From the NCBI RefSeq assembly GCF_050313795.1, contig NZ_JBNPMC010000017.1, positions 1-64,000 of the forward strand: a stretch of DNA of 64,000 nucleotides. The letters are read 5' to 3'. This DNA comes from CAMBRQ01 sp945870325 (GTDB taxonomy: Bacteria; Bacillota; Clostridia; Lachnospirales; Lachnospiraceae). The translations under genes and the position numbers were made by a program. This document shows positions 25,309 to 35,121 of the stretch, in pieces (the first letter of the stretch is position 1; each line of letters opens with the position of its first letter). The notes under the pieces were generated by a model. It had not been told where the DNA came from. It saw nothing but the letters and a program-made list of their open reading frames with translations, and did no database searches.

Positions 25309-26979
25309 ATGGGAGAAGAAACAGTTTCCAAAAATTTTATCGAACAGGAGATAGATAAGGACCTGGCAGAAGGCGTTTATACGGAAGTATGCACCAGATT
25401 TCCGCCGGAGCCGAATGGATATCTGCACATTGGACATGCGAAGTCTATCATTTTGAATTCCGGACTTGCTAAGAAATATAACGGAACTTTCCATCTGAGA
25501 TTTGACGATACCAATCCGACAAAAGAGGATACGGAGTTCGTAGAGTCTATCAAAGAAGATGTGGCATGGCTGGGAGCAGATTTTAAGGATCATCTGTATT
25601 TTGCATCCGATTATTTTGATGTGATGTATGAATGTGCAGTGAAACTCATCAAGAAAGGCAAGGCTTTCGTCTGTGACTTAAGCGCAGATGAGATCAGAGA
25701 ATACCGAGGCACTCTGACGGAGCCTGGAAAGAACAGTCCATACAGGGATCGTTCTGTGGAAGAGAACTTAAGGCTGTTCGAGGAGATGAAGGACGGAAAG
25801 TATGAGGATGGGGAGAAAGTGCTTCGTGCGAAGATTGATATGACATCGCCGAACATCAACATGCGTGATCCGGTTATCTATCGTGTGGCGCATATGGCAC
25901 ATCACAATACCGGAGATAAATGGTGCATCTATCCGATGTATGATTTTGCACATCCGATTGAAGATGCAGTTGAGAAGATTACACATTCCATCTGTACCTT
26001 GGAGTTTGAAGATCACAGACCGTTATATGACTGGGTAGTAAGAGAATGTGAATTCGACCCGGCACCACGCCAGATTGAGTTTTCTAAGATGTATCTGACG
26101 AATGTAGTAACGGGTAAGAGATATATTAAGAAACTGGTTATGGAAGGTATCGTGGATGGATGGGATGATCCGAGACTGGTATCTATCGCAGCGCTTAGAA
26201 GACGTGGATTTACTCCGGAATCTATCCGTATGTTTGTGGAGATGTGCGGAGTATCCAAGAGCCAGAGTTCTGTAGACTACGCGATGCTTGAATACTGTAT
26301 CCGTGAGGATCTGAAGATGAAGAAGGCTCGTATGATGGCAATCTTAGATCCGATTAAACTGGTGATTGATAACTATCCGGAAGACGAGGTAGAGTATCTG
26401 GATGTAGATAACAACATGGAGAATCCGGAACTTGGTATGCGTAAAGTTCCGTTCTGCAAGGAGTTATATATTGAGCGTGACGATTTTATGATCGAGCCCC
26501 CGAAGAAGTATTTCCGCCTCTTCCCGGGCAATGAAGTACGCCTGATGCACGCATACTTTGTAAAATGCGAAAGTTACGAGACGGATGCCGACGGCAATGT
26601 GACAGTAGTACACTGTACTTACGATCCGGAGACAAAGTGTGGCACTGGTTTTACCGGACGTAAAGTCAAAGGAACGATCCACTGGGTAGCAGCACCTTAT
26701 GCAAAACAGGCAGAAGTACGTCTGTACGAGAACCTGATCGATGAGGAGAAGGGCGTATACAATAAAGAAGACGGTTCTTTGAACCTGAATCCGAATTCTC
26801 TGGAGATTCGTAAGGAATGCTATGTGGAAGACAGTTTCGCAGACGCGAAGGCATGTGACAGTTTCCAGTTCGTAAGAAATGGATACTTCTGTATTGATTC
26901 CAAGGATTCCACACCGGAGAACCTGGTATTTAACAGAATCGTATCTTTGAAGAGTTCCTTTAAATTACCGAAGAAGTAA
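25309..26979 (+). CDS. glnS: Glutaminyl-tRNA synthetase
   Basis: A 556-residue class I synthetase charging tRNA-Gln directly. RFPPEPNGYLHIGHAKSI carries the HIGH motif, and FDDTNP the conserved ATP-site acidic residues. The KMSKS-equivalent reads VVTGKRYIKK, a divergent form in which the usual Ser-Lys is Gly-Lys; DGWDDPRL and IAALRRRGF follow as expected for GlnRS rather than GluRS. Two C-terminal anticodon-binding beta barrels complete the normal length. AAGGAGG precedes ATG. Presence of GlnRS suggests that the Gat amidation route is not needed for Gln-tRNA here (inference). Confidence 0.96.
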   Translation: MGEETVSKNFIEQEIDKDLAEGVYTEVCTRFPPEPNGYLHIGHAKSIILNSGLAKKYNGTFHLRFDDTNPTKEDTEFVESIKEDVAWLGADFKDHLYFASDYFDVMYECAVKLIKKGKAFVCDLSADEIREYRGTLTEPGKNSPYRDRSVEENLRLFEEMKDGKYEDGEKVLRAKIDMTSPNINMRDPVIYRVAHMAHHNTGDKWCIYPMYDFAHPIEDAVEKITHSICTLEFEDHRPLYDWVVRECEFDPAPRQIEFSKMYLTNVVTGKRYIKKLVMEGIVDGWDDPRLVSIAALRRRGFTPESIRMFVEMCGVSKSQSSVDYAMLEYCIREDLKMKKARMMAILDPIKLVIDNYPEDEVEYLDVDNNMENPELGMRKVPFCKELYIERDDFMIEPPKKYFRLFPGNEVRLMHAYFVKCESYETDADGNVTVVHCTYDPETKCGTGFTGRKVKGTIHWVAAPYAKQAEVRLYENLIDEEKGVYNKEDGSLNLNPNSLEIRKECYVEDSFADAKACDSFQFVRNGYFCIDSKDSTPENLVFNRIVSLKSSFKLPKK

Positions 26980-26980
26980 T

Positions 26981-28381
26981 ATGAATGAATTGACGATCAA
27001 TCTGAAGACAAATTCGAAGATTCCGCTCTATGAGCAGATCTATGACTATATTAAGTCGGACATCCAGAACGGCAGGATTCCGTACGGGGAGAAACTTCCG
27101 TCTACAAGGGCTTTGTCGAAGCATCTGGAAGTGAGTCGCAGTACGGTGGAACTGGCGTATGAGCAGCTTCTCTCGGAGGGCTATATAGAATCAGAACCTT
27201 ACCGGGGATTCTTTGTGGCGCAGATCAAGGAGTTGTATCATCTGAAGCCCGTGAAGGCAAGGGAAGCGCAGAAAGGGGATGTGCGTAGAAAATATCAGTA
27301 TGATTTTACGCCGAATGGAGTTGACCTGAAGAGTTTTCCTTATAATGTGTGGAGAAAACTTTCGAAGGATATCTTGATAGATGACCGTACCGAGTTATTT
27401 CGTACCGGGGATTCGCAAGGAGAATATGGATTCCGCAATGCCATTAGCAACTATCTGTATCAGGCGAGAGGAGTGAACTGCTCTCCGAATCAGATTATTG
27501 TGGGCGCAGGAAGTGATTATATCCTGATGCTGTTAGGCATGATTCTTGGAATGGATCATAAGATTGCCTTTGAAGATCCGACTTATAAGCAGGCTTACCG
27601 TATGGCAAACGGCATGTCCTATGAGACGGTGCCGGTATCACTGGATAAATATGGAATGAAAGTATCAGAATTGGAGGAATCAGAAGCTGATATTGCTTAT
27701 GTGACGCCGTCGCATCAGTATCCAACGGGGATTGTTATGCCAATTAAGCGCAGGATGGAACTGCTGAAATGGGCATGTCGGAAAGAAGGACGCCATATCA
27801 TCGAAGATGACTATGACAGTGAATTCCGTTACAAGGGTAAGCCGATTCCTGCTTTACAAGGATATGATATCCATGATAAAGTCATCTATCTGGGAACCTT
27901 TTCTAAATCGATCGCGCCTGCGATTCGATTGAGTTACATGGTGCTTCCAAAGCCTTTGTTAGATGAATATAATAAGAAGACCCGGTTTGTGAATTCCACG
28001 GTTTCCAAAGTGGATCAGTTAATTGTCCAGAAATTCATCGAAGATGGATATTATGAGAGACATTTGAATAAAACAAGGGCTCTGTATAAGAGCAGGCACG
28101 ATGTGCTGATCGATGAACTGCGTCCGCTGGAAGATATCTGCAAGATCTCAGGGGAGCATGCAGGCGTTCATCTGCTCCTTACTTTTGAAAATGGCATGAC
28201 AGAGGAAGAATTGATTCAAAGAGCGGCAAAGAAGGATATCAGGGTCTATGGACTGTCAGATTACTGTATCAAGGAACAGGCAGATAAGAAAGCAACCATA
28301 TTATTAGGTTATGCGAACCTTACGGAGGATCAGATCCGACAGGCGGTGGAGATTCTTAAGAATTGCTGGAGAGAAGTTTAA
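26981..28381 (+). CDS. MocR-type GntR/aminotransferase transcriptional regulator
   Basis: A 466-residue fusion. Residues 1-75 form a GntR winged helix (YEQIYDYIKSDIQNGRIPYG, LEVSRSTVELAYEQL). Residues 110-460 form a fold-type I PLP aminotransferase-like domain with FEDPTY, VTPSHQYPTG and the PLP lysine in LGTFSKSIAPAIRL. MocR proteins such as PdxR and GabR regulate vitamin B6, GABA or amino-acid genes; which applies here is unclear since no pdx or gab gene is nearby. The start is one base after the glnS stop, so translation is probably coupled. Confidence 0.93.
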   Translation: MNELTINLKTNSKIPLYEQIYDYIKSDIQNGRIPYGEKLPSTRALSKHLEVSRSTVELAYEQLLSEGYIESEPYRGFFVAQIKELYHLKPVKAREAQKGDVRRKYQYDFTPNGVDLKSFPYNVWRKLSKDILIDDRTELFRTGDSQGEYGFRNAISNYLYQARGVNCSPNQIIVGAGSDYILMLLGMILGMDHKIAFEDPTYKQAYRMANGMSYETVPVSLDKYGMKVSELEESEADIAYVTPSHQYPTGIVMPIKRRMELLKWACRKEGRHIIEDDYDSEFRYKGKPIPALQGYDIHDKVIYLGTFSKSIAPAIRLSYMVLPKPLLDEYNKKTRFVNSTVSKVDQLIVQKFIEDGYYERHLNKTRALYKSRHDVLIDELRPLEDICKISGEHAGVHLLLTFENGMTEEELIQRAAKKDIRVYGLSDYCIKEQADKKATILLGYANLTEDQIRQAVEILKNCWREV

Positions 28382-28384
28382 ATA

Positions 28385-28436
28385 AAAAAGACGAAAATAC
28401 AGGGCATAGGAGTAGGATCTGTACTTTCGTCTTTTT
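28385..28436. terminator. Bidirectional terminator
   Basis: AAAAAGACGAAA (28385-28396) pairs perfectly with TTTCGTCTTTTT (28425-28436), with an inner ATACAG/CTGTA extension. It serves both the MocR gene (+) and the convergent small gene (-). Confidence 0.88.
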
Positions 28437-28461
28437 CATTTGATTCATAAGCCAGTGTGTA

Positions 28462-28806
28462 TTATTCTTCCGTTGTTTTGGTATCCTCGGCGTCTTCAGA
28501 AGCGGTCTCTTTGGAAGCAGTCTCTTCAGAAGCGGTCTCTTCGGAAACAGTTTCATCAGATGCACTCTCCTCAGAAGCAGTCTCCTCCGCTTTGTCTGCT
28601 TCCTCTTTTGCAGATGGATTCAAAGATACGTATTCACGGTCTGATACTGGTTTTAAGTCGCTGTCAAGGTCGAAATCATTGTCTTCAAAATCATCAGCGA
28701 ATTCATCGTCCTTGTCAGAATCTTTTTTCTTCAAATAATAGATCAGTCCTGCAATTGCACCACTGGCAGCAGCCAGACCTAATATCTTCTTGAGCCATTT
28801 GTCCAT
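28462..28806 (-). CDS. Small anchored protein with acidic Thr-Ser-Glu repeat tail
   Basis: A 114-residue protein of unrecognised family. An N-terminal membrane segment (LKKILGLAAASGAIAGLIYY) is followed by a Lys stretch and a strongly acidic Asp/Glu region. The last 45 residues consist of five-to-six-residue repeats of the type (S/T)EETAS, mirrored in the DNA as imperfect 18-base tandem units at about 28490-28590. Start at 28806: AAAGGAG lies 11 bases upstream, and an in-frame ATG at 28827 would contain that site. The plan resembles YtxH-like surface-stress proteins only in outline. Confidence 0.72.
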   Translation of the reverse strand: MDKWLKKILGLAAASGAIAGLIYYLKKKDSDKDDEFADDFEDNDFDLDSDLKPVSDREYVSLNPSAKEEADKAEETASEESASDETVSEETASEETASKETASEDAEDTKTTEE

Positions 28807-28987
28807 GATAGTAATATCTCCTTTCAAAATTGTATTCTAAACCATATCATAACACATATTGCATTATTTTTCCTCTAAAAATAAAATAAAATGTATGTAT
28901 AGTGACGATTTAAATAAATGTGTAAGTTGAGAAGGATGAAAAATTGTGTTAAACTGAGACATATGTTTGAACAGAGGAGTGTAATAT

Positions 28988-30550
28988 ATGAGTAAAAACG
29001 AAGTACCAGGTACAGCCAAAAAAGGTTTGTTCCGTATCATATTCAGTAGAACAGGAATCATTCTTCTTCTGCTTCTTTTGCAGATAGGAACGGCTGTTGG
29101 GGCATTCTGCTATCTGGAAGAGTATATCACATATATTTATGGAGCATTGATTATATTGCAGGCGATTATCGTAATTTATATTATTAACTCAAAGGGGAAT
29201 CCGGCATTTAAGATGACGTGGATGTTATGTGTGTTGGCATTTCCGATTATTGGAGTTCTGTTCTATGTCTTCGTGCAGATGCAGTTTGGAACCAGATTCA
29301 TGCAGAATCGCCTGTCTACACTTAGGATTGAGACGTCTGAGTATATGCAGCAGGACAGGGATGTAGTAGATGCATTATGGGCGAGCAAGTCTGCGAATGC
29401 CCAGTTATCCTATTATCTGTCGAATCAGTTGGGCTTCCCGACTTACCGGAATACGCAGGTTCGGTATTTCCCGTTGGGAGAGCATAAGTTCAAGGCGATG
29501 ATAACGGAACTGAAAAAAGCAAAGAAGTTCATATTTATGGAATATTTTATCGTTGAGGAAGGATATATGTGGGGAACCATACTGGAGATCCTGAAAGAGA
29601 AGGCGAAAGAAGGCGTCGAAGTGCGGTTTATGTATGATGGCATGTGCGCCATATCTATGCTTCCTTATAATTATCCGAGCCAAATTAGGCGATACGGAAT
29701 TCAGTGCAAGATGTCCAACAGCATCAAGCCATTCCTGTCAACGACTCAGAATAACCGGGATCATCGGAAAATCTGTGTCATTGATGGTAAAGTAGGATTT
29801 ACCGGAGGAATCAATCTGGGAGATGAATATATTAATAAAAAGGTAAGATTCGGACACTGGAAGGATACGGCAATCATGCTAAGAGGAGATGCTGTGCAAA
29901 GTCTGACGATGGTATTCTTACAGATGTGGAATGTAGATGAGAGAAGACAGGAGGATTATAGGAAATACCTGACGCCGAAGAGGTCAGGTCTTCATCGGGA
30001 GATGGGCTATGTAATTCCTTACGCCGACAGTCCTTTTGATAATGAGAATGTAGGTGAGGAAGTATATTTCCATATTCTGAACCACGCAAAGAAATACGTA
30101 CATATTATGACACCTTATCTGATTCTGGATAATGAGATGATTACGACGCTGACCAGGGTAGCCAAGAGTGGAATCGAGGTAATCATCATTATGCCTCATA
30201 TTCCGGATAAATGGTATGCATTTGTAGTTGCAAAGACGTATTACAAGGAATTGATCGAGGGCGGAGTACAGATCTATGAGTACACACCGGGATTCGTCCA
30301 TGCAAAGGTGTTCGTATCGGATGATGATACGGCAACCGTCGGTACGATTAATCTGGATTATCGAAGTCTGTACCTGCATTTTGAGTGTGGTGCATTTATC
30401 TACAATAATTCAGAAATTGATAAGATTGAACGGGATTTCCAGCAGACGCTTGTAAAATGTCACAAAGTAACTTTGGTTGAGGCTAAGAATCGAAGTATGT
30501 TTACGAAGATTACAGGGCAAGTATTAAGGTTGATTGCCCCGCTGATGTAG
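28988..30550 (+). CDS. cls: Cardiolipin synthase
   Basis: A 520-residue phospholipase-D-superfamily enzyme that joins two phosphatidylglycerols into cardiolipin at the membrane. Three hydrophobic N-terminal segments (about 16-35, 38-58, 72-92) precede two HKD motifs: NRDHRKICVIDGK and PGFVHAKVFVSDDD. GGINLGDEY and GTINLDYRSL accompany them. GAGGAG precedes the ATG. It is monocistronic; purA follows with its own promoter. Confidence 0.95.
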   Translation: MSKNEVPGTAKKGLFRIIFSRTGIILLLLLLQIGTAVGAFCYLEEYITYIYGALIILQAIIVIYIINSKGNPAFKMTWMLCVLAFPIIGVLFYVFVQMQFGTRFMQNRLSTLRIETSEYMQQDRDVVDALWASKSANAQLSYYLSNQLGFPTYRNTQVRYFPLGEHKFKAMITELKKAKKFIFMEYFIVEEGYMWGTILEILKEKAKEGVEVRFMYDGMCAISMLPYNYPSQIRRYGIQCKMSNSIKPFLSTTQNNRDHRKICVIDGKVGFTGGINLGDEYINKKVRFGHWKDTAIMLRGDAVQSLTMVFLQMWNVDERRQEDYRKYLTPKRSGLHREMGYVIPYADSPFDNENVGEEVYFHILNHAKKYVHIMTPYLILDNEMITTLTRVAKSGIEVIIIMPHIPDKWYAFVVAKTYYKELIEGGVQIYEYTPGFVHAKVFVSDDDTATVGTINLDYRSLYLHFECGAFIYNNSEIDKIERDFQQTLVKCHKVTLVEAKNRSMFTKITGQVLRLIAPLM

Positions 30551-30590
30551 AAAAAGGCAGAAGAAAATGCCTGAATCCTTGAAAATGCAT

Positions 30591-30619
30591 TTTACAGAAA
30601 CGGGAAAATATAGTATAAT
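30591..30619 (+). promoter_or_regulatory. Promoter of purA
   Basis: TTTACA (30591-30596), 17 bases, TATAAT (30614-30619), 72 bases before the purA start. Confidence 0.78.
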
Positions 30620-30690
30620 GCTTAAAGTGGTTTCATAAGGAATCATTAATGAGAGCAATAAGTTACGTTAATAACGCAGGAGGAATTGAT

Positions 30691-31974
30691 ATGGTTAAAG
30701 CAGTAGTTGGTGCTAACTGGGGAGACGAAGGAAAAGGAAAGATTACGGATATGCTCGCAGAAGAGGCGGATATTATCGTAAGATTTCAGGGAGGAGCCAA
30801 TGCAGGTCATACGATCATCAATGATTATGGTAAGTTTGCATTGCATACCTTGCCTTCAGGCGTGTTCTACGGTCACACCACAAGCATTATTGGAAATGGT
30901 GTAGCGCTTGATATTCCGGTGCTTTTTAAAGAAATCCAGTCTATTGTTGAGAGAGATGTTCCGATGCCGAAGATTCTTGTATCAGACCGTGCCCAGATGG
31001 TAATGTCTTATCATAAGAATTTTGACGCATATGAAGAGGAGAGACTGGGAGGAAAGTCTTTCGGATCAACGAAGTCAGGAATCGCACCATTTTATTCTGA
31101 TAAATATGCGAAGATTGGTTTCCAGGTAAGTGAACTCTTCGATGATGAACTGTTGAAGGAAAAAGTAGCCAGGGTTGCAGCCCAGAAGAATGTATTGCTG
31201 GAACACCTGTACCACAAGCCAACAATCGATCCTGATGATCTATATAATGAACTTCAAGAATATAAGAAGATGGTAGAGCCGTATGTATGTGATACATCCC
31301 TCTATCTGCACAATGCATTAAAAGAAGGAAAAGAGATCCTGTTAGAGGGACAGCTTGGTTCTTTGAAAGATCCGGATCATGGAATCTATCCAATGGTTAC
31401 TTCTTCTTCTACTCTGGCAGCGTATGGCGCGATCGGAGCAGGCATTCCGCCGTATGAGATCAAGAAGGTAATCACCGTATGTAAGGCATATTCAAGTGCG
31501 GTAGGAGCAGGCGCTTTCGTAAGCGAGATCTTCGGTGATGAGGCAGATGAACTGAGAAGACGCGGCGGAGACGGCGGAGAATTCGGAGCAACTACCGGAC
31601 GTCCGAGAAGAATGGGATGGTTCGACTGTGTGGCTTCCAAGTATGGCTGCAGAATGCAGGGAACGACAGATGTAGCATTCACGGTACTGGATGTACTGGG
31701 ATACTTAGATGAGATCCCGGTATGTGTGGGATATGAGATTGACGGAGAAGTGACAACAGATTTCCCGACCACACATCTTTTGGAGAAGGCAAAACCGGTT
31801 CTTAAGACACTTCCGGGATGGAAATGCGATATCCGCGGAATTAAGACTTATGAAGAATTGCCAGAGAACTGCCGGAAGTATATTGAGTTCGTAGAAGAGC
31901 AGATTGGATATCCGATCACGATGGTTTCGAATGGACCGGGTAGAGAGGATATTATATATAGGAATTGTAAGTAG
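30691..31974 (+). CDS. purA: Adenylosuccinate synthetase
   Basis: A 427-residue GTP-dependent enzyme joining IMP and aspartate, the first committed step to AMP. VVGANWGDEGKGKITD holds the P-loop-like GDEGKGK and catalytic Asp; GGANAGHTI holds the catalytic His. LLEGQLGSLKDPDHG and the C-terminal KTYEELPENC are also family features. An AGGAGG site fixes the ATG at 30691; an earlier in-frame ATG at 30649 lacks one. A composite palindromic element begins at the stop codon. Confidence 0.97.
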   Translation: MVKAVVGANWGDEGKGKITDMLAEEADIIVRFQGGANAGHTIINDYGKFALHTLPSGVFYGHTTSIIGNGVALDIPVLFKEIQSIVERDVPMPKILVSDRAQMVMSYHKNFDAYEEERLGGKSFGSTKSGIAPFYSDKYAKIGFQVSELFDDELLKEKVARVAAQKNVLLEHLYHKPTIDPDDLYNELQEYKKMVEPYVCDTSLYLHNALKEGKEILLEGQLGSLKDPDHGIYPMVTSSSTLAAYGAIGAGIPPYEIKKVITVCKAYSSAVGAGAFVSEIFGDEADELRRRGGDGGEFGATTGRPRRMGWFDCVASKYGCRMQGTTDVAFTVLDVLGYLDEIPVCVGYEIDGEVTTDFPTTHLLEKAKPVLKTLPGWKCDIRGIKTYEELPENCRKYIEFVEEQIGYPITMVSNGPGREDIIYRNCK

Positions 31975-32256
31975 GAATTTGATTATTGGGAAGTGTACGG
32001 CGCAGGGATGAGGCTTGGCGGGGCTGGGTTCGGAGTCCTGCGCTAAGAATCCATAACAATCAAAGAGGCAGAGATTGTGTAACCGGACTGATTCGTCCAA
32101 TCATCTGATGATGATTGAACTCAGGCAGTCCTCGAAGTGCTGACTTGAGGTCAGCACTTCGTACACAATCTCTGCCTCTTTGATTGCAACGGATTCTAAC
32201 GCTTGTCCAACGAGCCCAGTCCCGCCAAACCTTATCCCTGCGCCTGACAGTTCCGG
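31974..32256. repeat. Long palindrome D (left module of second composite element)
   Basis: It begins GGAATTT (31975-31981), immediately after the purA stop, then GTGTACGG (31993-32000). Inner block 32057-32081 pairs perfectly with 32162-32186 (25 bp). The outer block, about 32000-32032 with 32213-32244, pairs over 33 positions with roughly four mismatches. The unpaired middle carries GCTAAGAATCC on the left arm and GCGTTAGAATCC on the right arm read in reverse, matching palindrome A. Terminal CCTGACA lies at 32243-32249. A strong nested hairpin (GAAGTGCTGAC / GTCAGCACTTC) occupies 32134-32160. Confidence 0.9.
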
Positions 32257-32445
32257 ATTCTCAAGACTTTCTACATGGGGAGGATTCCGGCAGGGCGCAT
32301 GTGGGACGGTATCGGTAGGGAAACACATTGGAAGTGTAAGCGAATAAAGAAAACTCCTACTACATGAATATAAATCCGTTCCACGCCCATACTGCCCCTC
32401 TCTGCCGTACACCTTACGAATTACTCTTCAAGAACAAAATTCCCA
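32257..32445. repeat. Right part of second composite element (deleted form)
   Basis: 32261-32304 matches the linker module at 11819-11865, and 32381-32445 matches the right end of palindrome B (CGCCCATACTGCCCCTCTCTG, CGTACAC at 32406-32412, ATTCCCA at 32439-32445). The left arm of the B-type palindrome is missing, so this locus looks like an internally deleted copy of the 11.5-12.25 kb element. 32446-32545 is AT-rich leader of asnB with nothing further recognised. Confidence 0.8.
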
Positions 32446-32545
32446 CATTTTACACTTTCGAAACATTTTGATAGAATCTTAGAAATCTCCCTATTCTACA
32501 ATATTTTCATACAACAATACAAGCCAAAGAAGAGGAGAGATAGAT

Positions 32546-34384
32546 ATGTGTGGAATCTGTGGGGTTATTGGAGCGGTTGAGGAGAGGGAGCAGATCTTGA
32601 ACCGTATGATGAAGGTCATGGAGCACCGTGGACCGGATGGTGGTGATACTTATTATGCAGATGGGGCGATGCTTGGATTCCGGCGGCTTAGCATCATTGA
32701 TCTGGATTCAGGGATGCAGCCGATGCAGAATGAAGATGGAAGCATGACCTTAGTGTTCAATGGGGAGATCTATAATTACCAGATTCTTAAGAAGATGTTA
32801 GAGCAAAAAGGTCATCAGTTTGGGAATGCATCGGATTCGGAGGTACTGCTTCACGGGTTCGAGGAATATCAGAAAGGGATGCTTGAGAAACTGCGCGGCA
32901 TGTTCAGTTTCGCCATCTGGGATGAGAAGAGGAGGAGTCTGTTCGCGGCAAGGGATTTCTTCGGGATTAAGCCATTCTATTATGCTTTGATTGGGGATGC
33001 GTTTGTATTTGCTTCCGAGATTAAGAGTATTCTGGAATTCCCCGGATATGAGAAGCAAGTGAATGAAGAGGCGCTGGAGCAATACCTGTCTTTCCAGTAT
33101 TCGGTTTTGCCTGAGACATTCTTCAAGGGAATCTATCGCTTGCTGCCAGGGCATTATCTGGTGTATGAGAATCAGGAGTTGAAGATAACCCGTTATTTTG
33201 ATCCGTCTTTGGAACCGGATAGGCGAGGAAAACTGGCAGATCGGATGAGAGACGTGGAGGAGATGATGCAGCGGTCGGTTACCAGGCATCTGGTCAGTGA
33301 CGTAGAGGTGGCAAGTTTCTTATCAAGCGGTGTGGATTCCAGTCTGATAGCAGCCATGTCAGGATGTAAGAAGACGTTTACAGTAGGATTCGCCCACGAA
33401 GGTGAGAAATACAATGAGATTACATATGCGAAGGATCTTGCGGATACACTGCAGATTGAGAATATGCAGAAATACATTACCCAGGAGGAATATACAGAAG
33501 CCATTCCGAAAGTGATGTATTATCTGGATGAACCATCCGGGGATGCCTCTGCGATCGCACTCTATTTTCTATCTCAGGAGGCGGCAAAGCATGTGAAGGT
33601 TGTGCTGTCAGGAGAGGGGGCAGATGAGATATTCGGAGGCTATAATATCTATCTGGAACCAAAGGCGCTCCATGTTCTGGACTGGATTCCCATAGGAATT
33701 CGAAAGAGAATCGCTGGGAGAGCCAAGCGTCTTCCGGAGGGGGTGAAAGGAAGGAATTATCTGATTCGTGCTGCCAGCCCGCTTCAGGAGAGGTATATCG
33801 GTAACGCATATATTTTTCATGCGTGGGAACGGGAGGCGCTGCTTAAGAGGAGCAAACTGCAGCAGACGCAGGAACCAAAAGAATTCTTAGAAGATACATA
33901 TGCCAAGGCTGCAGAATTGCCGGATTCTGAACAGATGCAGTACATTGACCTTAAGTACTGGCTGCCGGGAGATATCCTGCAGAAGGCAGATCGGATGAGT
34001 ATGGCGCATTCGCTGGAACTTCGAGTGCCGTTTCTGGACATAGATGTTTTCCGGGTGGCAAGAAGGATTCCGCATCGGATGAAGACCAGGAATTATACGA
34101 CCAAATATGTACTACGAAAAGTAGCAGCCGAATATCTGCCGAAGAGTGTATCCCGTAAGAAAAAATTAGGATTTCCAATCCCAATTCGTAATTGGATGAA
34201 GGAGGATGTATGGTATAATCAGATCAGAGAGAGATTCGAAGGGGAGACTTCTTCATATTATTTCCATACGGAGATGCTGGTGGAACTTCTTGACAGGCAT
34301 AGAGAGGGGAGAGAAGATAACAGCAGAAAGATATGGACGGTCTATGCATTTCTGGTATGGCATGAGGTGTTTTTCGGTGCATAG
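32546..34384 (+). CDS. asnB: Asparagine synthase (glutamine-hydrolysing)
   Basis: A 612-residue two-domain enzyme making asparagine from aspartate, ATP and glutamine. After Met removal the N-terminal nucleophile is Cys2 (MCGICGVIG), with MEHRGPDGG and FNGEIYNY of the class II amidotransferase domain. The synthetase domain from about residue 205 has the PP-loop SFLSSGVDSSL and LSGEGADEIFGGY. GAGGAGAG precedes ATG. It is 38 bases from the following response regulator. Length matches B. subtilis AsnO/AsnB-like proteins. Confidence 0.95.
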   Translation: MCGICGVIGAVEEREQILNRMMKVMEHRGPDGGDTYYADGAMLGFRRLSIIDLDSGMQPMQNEDGSMTLVFNGEIYNYQILKKMLEQKGHQFGNASDSEVLLHGFEEYQKGMLEKLRGMFSFAIWDEKRRSLFAARDFFGIKPFYYALIGDAFVFASEIKSILEFPGYEKQVNEEALEQYLSFQYSVLPETFFKGIYRLLPGHYLVYENQELKITRYFDPSLEPDRRGKLADRMRDVEEMMQRSVTRHLVSDVEVASFLSSGVDSSLIAAMSGCKKTFTVGFAHEGEKYNEITYAKDLADTLQIENMQKYITQEEYTEAIPKVMYYLDEPSGDASAIALYFLSQEAAKHVKVVLSGEGADEIFGGYNIYLEPKALHVLDWIPIGIRKRIAGRAKRLPEGVKGRNYLIRAASPLQERYIGNAYIFHAWEREALLKRSKLQQTQEPKEFLEDTYAKAAELPDSEQMQYIDLKYWLPGDILQKADRMSMAHSLELRVPFLDIDVFRVARRIPHRMKTRNYTTKYVLRKVAAEYLPKSVSRKKKLGFPIPIRNWMKEDVWYNQIRERFEGETSSYYFHTEMLVELLDRHREGREDNSRKIWTVYAFLVWHEVFFGA

Positions 34385-34422
34385 GCAGAACTGTTTTATT
34401 TTGTAAAAAGAGGGGAGCAGAT

Positions 34423-35121
34423 ATGGTGTCAGAAGAGATCAGAATCCTTGTAATAGAAGATGAGAAACCGATTGCGGACATCCTGGAATATGGTTTCAAG
34501 AAAGAAAAGTTTAAAGTGCGATGTGCTTATACCGGGGCAGATGGCTTGAAAGCAGCTGATGAATACCAGCCGCAACTGGTCCTGCTTGATTGGATGCTTC
34601 CTGACTTAAGCGGAGTAGATGTCTGCAAGATGCTGACGGAACTTTATAATATTCCGATTATCATGCTGACGGCGAGGGGAAGTATCGATGATAAAGTGTA
34701 TGGTCTGGAATCCGGAGCAGATGATTATATCACGAAGCCTTTCGACCTTCGGGAAGTAATCGTCCGGGTGAAGACGATTCTCAGAAGATTCGGGAAGGCA
34801 CGCAAGACTTCAGAAGAAGAGCAGGAAGAAAAACTTCATGTGAAAGATGCAGTCATCTCTGAGCGTGAAAGAACGGTGTGTCAGTGTGGAGAATTGGTCG
34901 AACTGACACCGAAAGAATTCGATCTGCTGCTTTGGTTTGTGAAGAATCCAAGACAGGTATTCACGAGAGCACATCTGTTGGATCAGATCTGGGGATATGA
35001 TTTTATGGGAGATACCAGGACGGTAGATATCCATGTACAGCGGCTGAGAAAGAAACTTCATGTAGGAGAAGCAATCGTTACGGTGTTTGGCGTGGGGTAT
35101 AAATATGTACCGGAAGAGTAG
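34423..35121 (+). CDS. OmpR-family response regulator
   Basis: A 232-residue regulator: receiver with acidic pocket VIEDE, phospho-acceptor Asp56 (VLLDWMLPDLSG), switch Thr in IIMLTARG, Lys in DDYITKPFD; then an OmpR/PhoB winged helix ending VFGVGYKYV. GAGGGGAG precedes ATG. It overlaps the kinase start by 17 bases and forms an operon with kinase and lipoprotein, possibly also transcribed from asnB. Confidence 0.95.
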   Translation: MVSEEIRILVIEDEKPIADILEYGFKKEKFKVRCAYTGADGLKAADEYQPQLVLLDWMLPDLSGVDVCKMLTELYNIPIIMLTARGSIDDKVYGLESGADDYITKPFDLREVIVRVKTILRRFGKARKTSEEEQEEKLHVKDAVISERERTVCQCGELVELTPKEFDLLLWFVKNPRQVFTRAHLLDQIWGYDFMGDTRTVDIHVQRLRKKLHVGEAIVTVFGVGYKYVPEE

